From: Dermatophagoides farinae | Lineage: Eukaryota; Arthropoda; Arachnida; Sarcoptiformes; Pyroglyphidae | Assembly (NCBI RefSeq): GCF_024713945.1 | Contig: NC_134685.1 | Location: 1,302,001-1,366,000, forward strand | Direction: 5' to 3' | DNA: 64,000 nucleotides | Part shown: positions 1-10,532 of the stretch, piece after piece | Position numbering within the stretch: position 1 is the first letter of the stretch | Layout of the letters: the number at the start of each line of letters is the position of its first letter | Translations under genes and position numbers: made by a program | The notes under the pieces: model-generated | What the model saw: the letters and a program-made list of their open reading frames with translations, nothing else | Told to the model about the DNA's origin: nothing | Databases searched by the model: none

Positions 1-932
1 AACAAACATCGGAAATAGAAAACAATTAAAAACAATGTGGTAAAAAAAATTGATTGGTGAAAATGGACGAAATGAATGATTGTAAATAAACAAAACACAC
101 ACACACACACAGAGAGAAAAATCATTCATCAAAATTAAAAAAAAATGGTGAAAAAAAAACAGGAATATATAAAACATTTGAAACAATTTATTGATAGATT
201 GATTGATTGATATATATCTCTGTTGTGATTATTTGTTGGTGTGTGTGTGTGCGTGTGTGTATGCATACGCTGATAGATAGATAAAATGAGAATACAATAA
301 ACTAGAAACAAGAATAGGAATCAATTCCTAATGAATGCAAAAGAAAAAGAAAAAAAATCATCATCATCATCATCATCATCAACAACAACAACAACAAAAA
401 CGAAATCGTATCAAATTTTCAAATTTAAATGAATAAAACATGAATGAATGAAGAAAAATTTTTTTCTTGTATCAAATTCCAATCAGGTAGGTTGTTGTTG
501 TTTTGTTTCTGTTGCTGTGTTCGATTTATGTTCATTTAGAGAAAGAGAGAGTTCAAAATCTTACTTGGAATTGGATTTCGTTTTTGATTTTCATTGCTTA
601 AAAAGATGATGATGATGATGAAGAATTGATATAGAAAAAAAAATTGAAATAATAAATAATTCAGGTAAAGAATGAAACTTTGGTACAAACAAACACACAC
701 ACACACACTCACAACATACAAGAACACATGAGGTTTTTTTTTATATATATAAATGTTTAAGATTTGGACTTGTTTTCAACTATCTAACTGTTGTATATAT
801 ATAGGTTTTTGTGCCAAAATAATTCCAGTTTTTGAAAATAAAAATGTTGTTGTTGATGTTGAAACGAAATATTGTATCCGGTTAACAATAACAACAAGTC
901 AAGAATGAAAAGTTTTTTTTTCCTTTTTTTCA
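1..932. other. gene-free left flank, 3' side of CRTC
   Basis: No coding exon is supported here. The stretch lies downstream of the CRTC stop codon, so part of it is probably CRTC 3' UTR. It holds CA/GT dinucleotide runs (about 93-112 and 238-259), an ATC trinucleotide run near 358-380, and AT-rich filler. Short open frames here are low-complexity and resemble no family. Confidence 0.6.
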
Positions 933-3900
933 TTATTGATGATTCGTTTCAATATCATGTAACATTTGTAGACTATCCAAATCGAATGAATCAAATGATC
1001 CAACTGTTCCACGTATAACATCATCATTATGACAACCAAATATATCTGTATCGAATGAACTCATATTATTGAGATCTTTAATTAAATCATTCGATGTTTG
1101 TAATGCTTCATCCAGATTATTCGGACCTGTTTTTTTTATCAAGAATTAGAAAAAATTGAAGAATATTTATTATAAGAATATATTTTCAGATTGCCAATAT
1201 TTACCAGTTAATATAATATCCGGTATACTTGATGGTGTTTGTGGCGTCGTACAATGACTTGAATTTGATAATGGTTGATGTTGGCCATTATTATTTTGTG
1301 TTTGATGTTGTTGATATAGTGATGATAATCCATCAGTTTTTAAAAATGGTTCTGTTGACATTGTATTCAATGTTAATGTTTGGCTTGAATCAAAAAATAG
1401 ACCATCATTTTGACCAAATGGTGATCCTTGTTGTTGATGTGGATCGTGTAATGGTGTTGAAGTTTGATTAAATTGCTGTTGTTGTTGTTGTGATTGATGA
1501 TGTGGTGATGATTGTGATGATGATGCCATTACAATTGTCGATGTATTATCATTAAATTGATTTAATGTGATTGAATCAAGATAAAATACATTGGAATTTT
1601 GGCCATTATTAGCTTGTTGCTGTTGTTGTTGTTGCTGCTGCTGTTGTTGTTGTTGTTGTTGCGTAATTATATCGGCCGTACAAGTCATCTATTTGATAAG
1701 ATGATTAAGAAAATTGAAATTAGTTAATCACAATTACAAATAAAATGAATAATGATGATCATTTACCACATAGCCGCCAGGCTCAGCATCATTTGTCATA
1801 CGAAATTGTTCCAATTGATGTTGTAATAAATTGGCTTGTTGTTGATTCTGATACGATGGTGAACTATATGATTGATTGAAATGTTGATTTGTCGAAGTCG
1901 TTGTATTTGATAAACCATTCGGTTGATTACCAACACAACCACCGCCACCACCACCACCAGCACCAGTAGCATTATTAAGAGTTAATTCCGGAGAATTTGA
2001 TGGTGATATATTCTGTGATGCCGGTGATGTTGGTGCTGAACAAGAATCGCTTGGAGTTGTACTACGATGTGCTCCCATTGTTGCCATCTATACACAAATA
2101 CAAATCAAATGAATGAAAATAAAAAAAAAATCAATTAATCGATCAAACATATACACAGAAAATGATTTAGAAAGAAGAAAAAAAATCAATTAATCGATCC
2201 AAATTCAATTCAATTGTTTTTTTTCATTCTCTTTTTTTGTAATTTGTTTTTTTTTTTTTTTTTTTTTTGGTTTAATATTTTCTGGGTATTGGTTCTGCTA
2301 TAGCAATAAAAATCTGAATAATTGATAAAAAAATTACATTGGGACAAGTCATTGTAATGGGAGTACTGGCCGCATGATTGCTGAACTGAAAATGATTATT
2401 ATTATTATTATTATTCATTTGTTGGTGATGCAAAGATGTAGGTGATGTTGGATGACCATTCATTAAATTTAAATTATTATTATTATTCGATTGTTGCTGG
2501 TGATGGTGATGAGGATGATGATGATGATGATGATGAGAAGAATTTGATGAATGTTGGTTATTATAAGGTGATAATGGTGGTATACATTGGTTATCATCAC
2601 CACAACATTCGTTTGTAACCATCATTAAGCCCTAATATTTGGAAAAGACAATGGGAATTTTTTCATTTATAAATATTCTGAAGATTTTTATGATTTATAA
2701 ATACGTAAGCGATAAATAAGAGCCGAATTTCAATTCTGATTAATTAAGTTATCTTAGCAAAGGTGCATGAGTGTGGGTGTGTGTGTGTATGTGTTACCTC
2801 GAGTTTAATTTTAGGCGGTCGTGGTGGTGGTGGTGGTGGTTGTTGTTGTTGGGTAGGGTCTTTATTAATCCTACGGGTATGGGAATCTGCTAATGGCTGA
2901 GTAATTGGATGATGTCTTTGTACGGGAAATTGATGATCATAACATACTTGTTGTTGTTGTTGTTGAGCTTGTTGTCTTGGATTACCCATAACCATTGTAT
3001 TGGCATTATGATGTGCACGACGACGTTGTGCCGTCGGTGATGGTGATGGTCCTGGTGATTGTTGTCGACGATTCGGTGATTGATTTCTTTGTTGTGATTG
3101 TTGTTGTATCATTGGTGGTGGTGGTGAAAGATTGGAATTATGTGATGATGTTGGTGAATATGGTGAATCCGGTCCATTTGAATTATATGGTGAATTTGTA
3201 TTAACAGTATTATTTGCAATATGTTTTAAAAGATTTTGTTGATGTTGACGTTGTTGTTGTTGTTGTAGTTGTTGTTCATCAGTTGTACCATCAATTGGTA
3301 CATTCAATGGCACAGGAAAATTTAAATTAGTTAAATCCGGTAATGAACCGGTATTTGATGATATCGTAATATGATGTATTTGATTTGTATCGTTTGTATT
3401 ATTAATATTATTCACAGTACCATCTTCTTGACTTGGATATATATTTATACCAGGTACTTCACATGAACGTGGCCTTAAATGTGCATCTGGTAATGATGCA
3501 CTAAGTAAAAATTTATCATCATTACCATTATTACCATGATGATTGCCATTATCATTATTATTCATTGCACGTACAATATCCCAATTCATCATTTGTTGAT
3601 TATCACTACTTGAATTTGAATATAACATTGTTGTACCATCAATAATCATTGTTGTTGATCCACTACTAATTGCAGTACCAGGGGTTTGTCCTGGTGAATT
3701 ATTGCATGAATCTTGTGGTGATGAATTATTTGTTCGGTGAATGTGGTTGTTGATTATGATGATGTAATATCTGATTAAAACCACCGGTTACATCGATCGG
3801 TGATGTTGTCATATTTGTTGCTTGTTGATGCTGATTATTACTACTTTGATGTAATGCAGAATCGGAATTTGTACGACGCCATTGTGTATCGGCTGCTGGT

Positions 3901-6900
3901 GGACTTAGATATGCATTATTATTCATTGAATAAGGCGATTGAGATCTACGATGTGCGTGCATAAAACGCATCGTTTGTTGTTGTACATCATTATATCCTG
4001 TTGCTGTTGATGATGATGTTTGTGTTGGTGATACACCACCACCGGTCATTATACCACAAGCCATTGATGAAATATTATGGCTACTATGATGACGATGTCC
4101 AGGACCAATACCAATGTTAGTATTATTATTATTACCACCGGTAATTGTTGTACGATTTGCTATCATTCCAGTTGTTCCTGTTAACGAATTATTGATTGTA
4201 TTTCGTCTTGTTATATTAGTACTGCCATTATTACTACAATTATTATTATTATCATTTTTAATCTCTTGTAGATTATTCAAGGCACTTTGTAAATCAATAC
4301 AGGTCGCTGTAGTAGTATTTGTTGCTGTTGTTGTTGTCACATTAGTGCCTTTTGAGCTTTGATTACTATTGTTGTTAAGATTATTATTATTGGCCGTTGA
4401 ATCCGTAGATTGTTGTTGTTGTTGTTGTTCAATATGATTGACATTCGGCAATGAACCAGCACGATTGGCCGGATTAAATGATGAAGGCGCTATATGTAGA
4501 TGATTTTGTGATTGAATTGGTTGTGGTAGAGGTGGTGCTGCTGTTTGTAGTGGTTGTTGTTGATGATTACTATATGATGATGTCTAAATAGATGGATAGA
4601 AATAGAAAAAAAAATTGAGAAAATTTATTATTAATTGATAAAACTCTCCATTAAACAAAAAAAAAAAAAAAGAAATCGAATTCATAATACAAATATTCGT
4701 GCCTGCCTATAATAAATCGTTGATAGATATCCACAAGAATCGAAAATATTCCAGAATCAACTAAAACATTTAGATAAGTCAAACCAAACAACTAAGAACA
4801 CAGAATAGAAATGCCAGATTTTCTAGAAAAACCAAATCGATCAAGAATTTTTATTTTGATAAATTGAAATCAAAATAAAAACGAAATTCGTGAAACTTTC
4901 AAACTATATAAATCTCATCTAATAAATCAAAATGGAATCACCCACCCACACACACACACACATACACTCAATACGGTTGATGATTGATCAGAATTATAGG
5001 AAAAATCCTTGATTTTAGCTTTTCCATCATTTATCCTTACTTATTTCATCTACAATCTTGATAATAATAATGATGATTACAATTTTTTTTTGTTTCTTCG
5101 AGAATTTGTTTTCATCTTCTTGTCATCGTTGTATTTTGGTATGTTTTTTTTCAAAAATTCAAACATCAGGGAATCGGAAAAAAAATGTACGAAAGATGAA
5201 TGGGCGGTGGTGATTGTACGAAATATAAATTCTTTATTATTACAATATTTGTCAATTGATTTCAAAATGAAGCAAAAAAAAAAATTACCACACGAAGACT
5301 GCAAGATTTTTTTTTCTGAAAAATGTTGTTGTTGAAATTCTTTATCTCAATTCAATTCATTTGCTTGCACATTTATAATATATTATATTCTCATTAATTT
5401 CACTGTCACCCTCCCCCCTCCGAATGTTTCATGATGATTACTCATTTTTTTTTTCTCTTTCTTTTTCTATTCATTCACACCACCACTACAACAACTTGTC
5501 AGTGCAATTTGTCTGTCGATCGATTGAAAAAAAATCAAATTTAATGAGCGAAAAAAAAGAAGAAGAAAAATAATTCAAACGAAAACATCAACATCAACAA
5601 CAAAAACAACAACAACAGCAACATTGATGGCCAAGGACAACAATATCTCAATCAAAGAGATAATGATGATTTGAAGAGAAATGAAATGAAACGAAACGAA
5701 AAAAAAATGAAAATCCAAAAAAATGCATAATAATCATCATCATCATTTAACGAATTAATTTTCTATATAATTGTCACCTTGTCATAAAAATGAAATGAAC
5801 ATGTAATTTTAATCGATTCGATCGCGGATCGATATTTGAAAATTTGTTCTATATTCATTCATTCATTCATAATTTAAATTTTTTATGGTCATCCATCTAT
5901 CCAAACAAATCATAATTTTCATCATTAATATGATTTTTAGTGTATTCAAGAGATTTAGTTTTATTTATTATTATTGTGATAATCAGGGATTAACAGAATT
6001 TTAAATCTTCAATTTTTTATTATACATCAAAAATTCCATTCAAGAACACACACACACATATGCAGGATTTATTTTATATTTTATAAATATTTTAAAACAG
6101 CAAGTTTGACTATAGTGATCATTCGTATTTTCAAATCATCATATTCAAAATCAACATTTGACAATCCATATACAATACATATACAATTTCTATTTATTTT
6201 AAAGATTAAATTTTGCACACATCTCGCACACACACACACACATGAAAGCAATGCTTGATTTTTGCTCTTTTTTTTCCAACATTAAATTCAAATTCCAATT
6301 TCATCATTGTATTCATATGTATGATATTTTAGTTTCACAATCACATAAACGAAAACATTTCGGAAAGAAATGAAACGAAAACAACAACAAGAATTTTTGA
6401 TACAAAAAAAAATAATTCTTTTGGGAGATACAAAGAATAAAGTAGAGAAAACTTTTATTTTTTTTTTGTTTTGTTTTGTTTCTTATAGAATATTCTATGA
6501 AGATATTTCTGAAAAGCTGAAAAGCTGATTTTCTTTCACCACCACCACTATCTTCTATTCATATTATTTGAGTTCCAATTAAATTTTTGTTATGTAGATT
6601 ATTTTCTGTGTGTGTGTGTGTGTGCATAATAATACTCATATAATAAGAATCAAGTTGACAAAATCAAAGAAAAAACCAATGATGATGGCAACCGACTAAA
6701 TGAAAATAAAAAAAATAACTATTATTATCGTCGAATGAACTAGTCGTTGTCATCGTCTCATCATTATTATCATCATCAATGAACGAATGAATGAATGATC
6801 GTCGTCAGGCTATTTAATTCTATTTAATATTTCTATTGTAGAATTACGAATGGTTTTCATTTTAAAATACATACATATATATGTTAATACAACACAGAAT

Positions 6901-9900
6901 GCTAGAACATTCTGGTTCTCTTCGAACAATGTATGTAAATTAATAAGATTAATGTTTTTTCATTTTCATTTTCAACAATAAATAAAGAATATAAATCAAA
7001 ATTATCAAATGTCATCAAGTACAAAATTGACAATCTTGTGTGTGTGTGTGTGTGCATAATTTTATGTACATTAATTATTATTAGTTGTATTTTATTACGA
7101 TAAACAAATAACAGGCAGGTTCGAGGCAATTCTAAAACTAATTCAGAAAGGCGTAAACGCCAATTGTTTAAGTAGCAGTTGGATATCGAATCTAATTATC
7201 GAACACCAATCTACTCCTCCTCCGTAGTAATCGAGATTCTTGGCCGGCCTCTTCTTCTAACTAGAGCGAGGTTCGAAGTTTGGTCGTGACAAATTTTAAG
7301 TTGATTCACATGGACTCGGCGTTGAACTCCGTCGTTCCCAACTAAGTTAAATATCAAAGGATTTTCGGTAGAGACAGCAACAAACGGACCAAGAAACTTC
7401 GGTTGATGTTTTTGTTGTTGATTGGTGAACATATTTTTCCAATAGACACGTTTTCCATCCAAAGCCAACGGCGAACGCGTGTTGTGATGTTGATCGTAAA
7501 AGATTTTCATAAGTCTTTGATTTTGACCCAGATTCTCTTTTGCCAAGGAGATTCGTTCGTCGCGAGACAATCCATCATCAATTGATTGTAGACCAAATTC
7601 TTGATCGACCAGAAGACGAGGCGAACGATTGAATATCAGTTCATAAGGCGAAAAACCGGTCATGCGGTGCTTCAAATTTCGGTAAGACTGCAAGACCTCA
7701 GGAAGCTTTTCTTCCCAACTGCTTAAACTTGAGCAATTGGAACGTAACGATTCTTCCAATGTCCTGATGAATCGCTCGATCATCCCCATCGAATTGTGTG
7801 AATAAGGCGTGGAAAGTCTATGCGAGCATCCGATTGACTGCAGGAAACGATCGAATACTGCGGAACAAAAATACGGGGCATTGTCTGTAACAATTTGTGA
7901 AGGAAATGAGAATCTCGACAAAATGTGTTCTTCCAGCCAATTGATAATATTTTCAGAACAAGGTGGTGAATCCAAAAATCCTGCTTCAGGCCACTTCGAG
8001 ACTCTATCCTGAGCGACCACCAACCATTTATTGTGATCACCAATTTTGAACGGACCGGAAACGTCGACCATCCAATGATCGAGAACGGAAAGATTTTCTG
8101 CGTTCACCGGAGATAAAGGAGCTTTCGGAATAGCGGACGATTTCTCCTTTATGCAAGCACAACGATTTATATAATTTTTGACAAACTGTTTCATCCTGGG
8201 CCAGTAGAATCTTTCCTTAACCACATTCCAAGTCTTTTCGACTCCAAAATGAGAATTTTTATCATGCACCAGCTCCAACACCCGCTCACGCAATCCAGGA
8301 GGAATAGCTCTTCGACGCCCACCATCTCCAACGAATAGCCAATGACCATCTTCGAGCACAAACTGATTCGGCTTGGCGTTAACCATACGCATTAATTCCG
8401 GATCGGCATCATCAACTTCTATTAAGGCCACCAACCGACTCAACGCATCAGCATCAACGTTCAACTTTCCAGGAATATGATTGATAATAAAAGGATCAAA
8501 TTCTTCTAACCGGAGCGCCATCCTTCCCAATTTTCCTCTCGTGTCACGATTTCTTCTCAAGAAGCTCCGGTTAGAAGAATTTGATCCTTTTATTATCAAT
8601 CATATTCCTGGAAAGTTGAACGTTGATGCTGATGCGTTGAGTCGGTTGGTGGCCTTAATAGAAGTTGATGATGCCGATCCGGAATTAATGCGTATGGTTA
8701 ACGCCAAGCCGAATCAGTTTGTCTCGAAGATGGTCACCAGTCTCTCCGGGGGCGTGGGTTCGAATCCCACCTCTGCCACCAAGTTGTATTTTATTACGAT
8801 AAACAAATAACAGGCAGGTTCGAGGCAATTCTAAAACTAATTCAGAAAGGCGTAAACGCCAATTGTTTAAGTAGCAGTTGGATATCGAATCTAATTATCG
8901 AACACCAATCTACTTATTATTATTATTCAAAAAAAATAAACAACAGAATAAATGAAAATGGAACAGAATTTCATACGTGAATTAAAAAAAAAATTTCTTT
9001 AAAAAAATAAATAAATAACAAGAGAAAACTGAAACTCTTTTGAAAAAAAAGAATTCCGAATGTCAAACACACACACAGACCAGGTAATCTTTTCTGACGG
9101 AACAAGAATGTGCTATCGATTTTCATATCTAACAAGTTGCTTATTGTTTTTGAGACGTTTTTTTTCACTCCAATCCAACACACACACACACTATGATGTT
9201 ATTGAAATGCAAATGCAAATTGCAATCAATCAATCAATCAATCAAGTCAATTATTCGATCCATCCATTTTTCTATTCAATCGATTTTTCTTTTTTTTTCG
9301 TTTTGTTTTGTTTTTGGTGCTTCAACTATATATATGTAAAAAACATTGATCAAACCAAATGTTTTGGTTCATTGTAGAAATTTTATTATTCAGAATACTA
9401 GAATCTGACAATGGTGGCAGTGGTCATCATCATCATCATCATCATTTATGATAAAAGAACATTCAACAATTCATATTTTCTCTCTATCTCTCTCTTGAAA
9501 AAAAAGAATGACCCTGTATACATACATGGAAAAAGGGAAATAAAATTTCCGATTGTTAATATTTACTTTGTAACTAGCCATAGTAGCACACACACAATGT
9601 ATTCTCTATCTACAAAAGAGAGATAGATGGAAACATTGAAAAACACATTCGCTTCAAATACGATATCATATATCATATATCACACACACACACAAACAAA
9701 TATTGAATTGCAAACACACACACAGGTGTGGAAGTAGAAAAAAAAATTTTAATGAAAAAAAAATGAACAAAAATGAAAATGACATATATAATGGATACTA
9801 TCAAACAAAAAGATCTAAGATGAAATGAAATGATCTAAAATGGGTAGGGAAAAAACCAAACCCAAACAATCATCATTACATTGATTTATGCATGGAAAAA

Positions 9901-10532
9901 AATTTTGAAATCCAAAAATGAGAATTTGGGAAACTAAAAACAAAAAATTGACAAAAACTAAACAACAAAATAATATGAATGGCCATTTCCTATGTGTTCA
10001 TAAAATCTTTTCCATATATACCGAATTATTTGGCCAAACAAATAAAGAGATGAACAAATGGACAAATGGACAACAACAACAACAACAACAACGACGACAA
10101 TGATGACGATGATGATGACAATAACAACAAAATATAAAAAAGAAAAACAATTAATTTTCTAATCATCATCATCATCATTGATGATGAATTTTGTTTTTTT
10201 TTTCAACGCAATTCATTGATTAAATCAATGATGATGAACCAATGAACAACAAGTGTTTAGGCGTACAACAAAACAATAACAACAGAAAAAAACGGAAATG
10301 CAAAACGAAAAAAATTTCGAAACAACAACAACAACAACAATCGATTCTTTTTGGTGAATAATTTTAAATTTTTTTTTCTCGTGATTATTGATTTGAAATT
10401 AAAAAAAAAACATACCCTATTTCTTGTTGCGCCCATTACTTCTCTCATTATTTCCTCGAATGCTGCCGTCTCTTCCGCTTGTTTTTGATTGTGTAGGGCA
10501 ATTTTTTCACTAAATTTTCGTGGATTAGCCAT
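933..10532 (-). CDS. CRTC: CREB-regulated transcription coactivator (CRTC/TORC), 6 exons
   Basis: A cAMP/calcium-responsive coactivator: CRTC proteins bind the bZIP of CREB in the nucleus and are held in the cytoplasm by SIK phosphorylation and 14-3-3. Exons on the minus strand are 10532-10416, 4583-2798, 2631-2338, 2087-1767, 1688-1205 and 1126-933. Exon 1 encodes the almost invariant N-terminal CREB-binding helix ([20 protein letters not shown]). Exon 2 carries AGSLPNVN at about residues 81-88, the SIK/14-3-3 site [12 protein letters not shown] at about 274-285, then [12 protein letters not shown] and [12 protein letters not shown]. The C-terminal transactivation region shows IPDIILTG across the last intron. 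Long Q, N and H tracts separate these blocks. The exons sum to 3196 nt, one more than a whole number of codons, because exon 2 has a single-base frame break near 3729-3731. With one base fewer the product is 1064 aa. Family assignment is secure; the break may be an assembly error. Confidence 0.93.
7083..7215 (-). repeat. 3' LTR of the retroelement
   Basis: A 133-bp direct repeat identical to 8782-8914. In element orientation it begins AGTAGATTGG and ends TACAACT. The stop codon of the integrase frame (7213-7211) lies inside its first bases. It contains AATAAA on the minus strand at 7096-7091 and a small GGCG-TAAA-CGCC hairpin near 7150-7161. Confidence 0.93.
7211..8599 (-). CDS. truncated gypsy-type pol: RNase H end plus integrase
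   Basis: The frame starts inside rearranged sequence. The genuine retroelement protein begins about residue 13 ([20 protein letters not shown]), the tail of RNase H, including [15 protein letters not shown], the conserved end of the Ty3/gypsy RT-RNase H region. Then come the H2C2 zinc-binding N-terminus of integrase (HDKNSHFG...CACI) and a complete catalytic core. The core shows Asp in [11 protein letters not shown], Asp in IVTDNAPYF and Glu in [12 protein letters not shown], the D,D-35-E arrangement. A C-terminal region ends in RRRGRPR. There are no stops or frameshifts across about 450 residues, consistent with recent activity in trans or a recent insertion. The first 12 residues are antisense copy of the same region and are an artefact of the inverted repeat. 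Reverse transcriptase, protease and gag are absent. Confidence 0.9.
   Translation of the reverse strand: MIIKGSNSSNRSFLRRNRDTRGKLGRMALRLEEFDPFIINHIPGKLNVDADALSRLVALIEVDDADPELMRMVNAKPNQFVLEDGHWLFVGDGGRRRAIPPGLRERVLELVHDKNSHFGVEKTWNVVKERFYWPRMKQFVKNYINRCACIKEKSSAIPKAPLSPVNAENLSVLDHWMVDVSGPFKIGDHNKWLVVAQDRVSKWPEAGFLDSPPCSENIINWLEEHILSRFSFPSQIVTDNAPYFCSAVFDRFLQSIGCSHRLSTPYSHNSMGMIERFIRTLEESLRSNCSSLSSWEEKLPEVLQSYRNLKHRMTGFSPYELIFNRSPRLLVDQEFGLQSIDDGLSRDERISLAKENLGQNQRLMKIFYDQHHNTRSPLALDGKRVYWKNMFTNQQQKHQPKFLGPFVAVSTENPLIFNLVGNDGVQRRVHVNQLKICHDQTSNLALVRRRGRPRISITTEEE
8343..8736. repeat. 174-bp inverted repeat inside the retroelement
   Basis: 8343-8516 is repeated in reverse complement at 8564-8736, differing by one missing base near 8722, with a 47-bp spacer (8517-8563). 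The left arm is in the integrase reading frame; the right arm is the same pol segment turned around. The arms could form a long hairpin. The outer end of the right arm stops at GGTCA and passes directly into the tRNA-like sequence. Confidence 0.93.
8737..8781 (+). other. 45-nt copy of a tRNA-Leu-like 3' half, extended primer site
   Basis: Read on the plus strand this is the 3' half of a long-variable-arm tRNA: end of the anticodon stem, variable arm CTCTCCGGGGG, T-arm GTGGGTTCGAATCCCAC, acceptor strand and the 3' CCA. It best resembles tRNA-Leu from memory of the family. CCA is added after transcription in eukaryotes, so this is a reverse-transcribed copy of a mature tRNA, not a tRNA gene. 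On the minus strand it forms the primer-binding site, TGG directly after the 5' LTR, but it is far longer than the usual 8-18 nt. Confidence 0.85.
8782..8914 (-). repeat. 5' LTR of the retroelement
   Basis: Identical over 133 bp to 7083-7215. On its interior side it abuts, with no spacer, the sequence TGG that starts the primer-binding site, which fixes the LTR boundary. On its outer side it meets TATTATTATT, matching the TATT on the far side of the other LTR. A minus-strand AATAAA lies at 8795-8790. Confidence 0.93.

Larger units (their letters stand above)
7083..8914 (-). mobile_element. short, rearranged Ty3/gypsy-type LTR retroelement
   Basis: Two identical 133-bp direct repeats (7083-7215 and 8782-8914) bracket a 1.57 kb interior, flanked by a possible 4-bp target duplication TATT inside an (ATT)n tract. 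The LTR ends are AGT...ACT, as in gypsy-group elements, rather than TG...CA. In element orientation the order is 5' LTR (8914-8782), a TGG-starting primer site that extends into 45 nt of tRNA-like sequence (8781-8737), an inverted copy of a pol fragment (8736-8564), a 47-bp spacer, then RNase H end plus integrase (to 7211) and the 3' LTR. Gag, protease and reverse transcriptase are missing, so it is non-autonomous. Identical LTRs imply a recent insertion. It lies in the same orientation as the host gene CRTC. Confidence 0.9.
4584..10415 (-). other. CRTC intron 1 (5.8 kb) containing an LTR element
   Basis: The donor GTATGT follows exon 1 and the acceptor TTTAG precedes exon 2; both sides are phase 0. 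Apart from the retroelement at 7083-8914, the intron is AT-rich low-complexity sequence with CA repeats (4947-4966, 6049-6058, 6229-6242), GT repeats (6606-6624, 7037-7053) and ATC-type trinucleotide runs. The short open frames at 5009-5335, 6902-7129, 9060-9377 and 9411-9626 show no family resemblance. Its size is far above the 50-250 bp introns typical of this window, as is common for first introns of regulatory genes. Confidence 0.8.

Noticed and set aside
358-4450. CRISPR-like or satellite array from the many regularly spaced triplet repeats
   Set aside because: These are simple ATC/CAA/CA microsatellites and coding poly-Q/N/H tracts without repeat-spacer structure.
8737-8781. tRNA gene
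   Set aside because: Only the 3' half is present and it includes the CCA, which nuclear tRNA genes do not encode; it is a reverse-transcribed primer copy.
8481-8810. Plus-strand frame of 109 codons with retroelement residues
   Set aside because: It is the inverted arm of the pol fragment read through the tRNA-like sequence into the LTR; it is not a separate gene.
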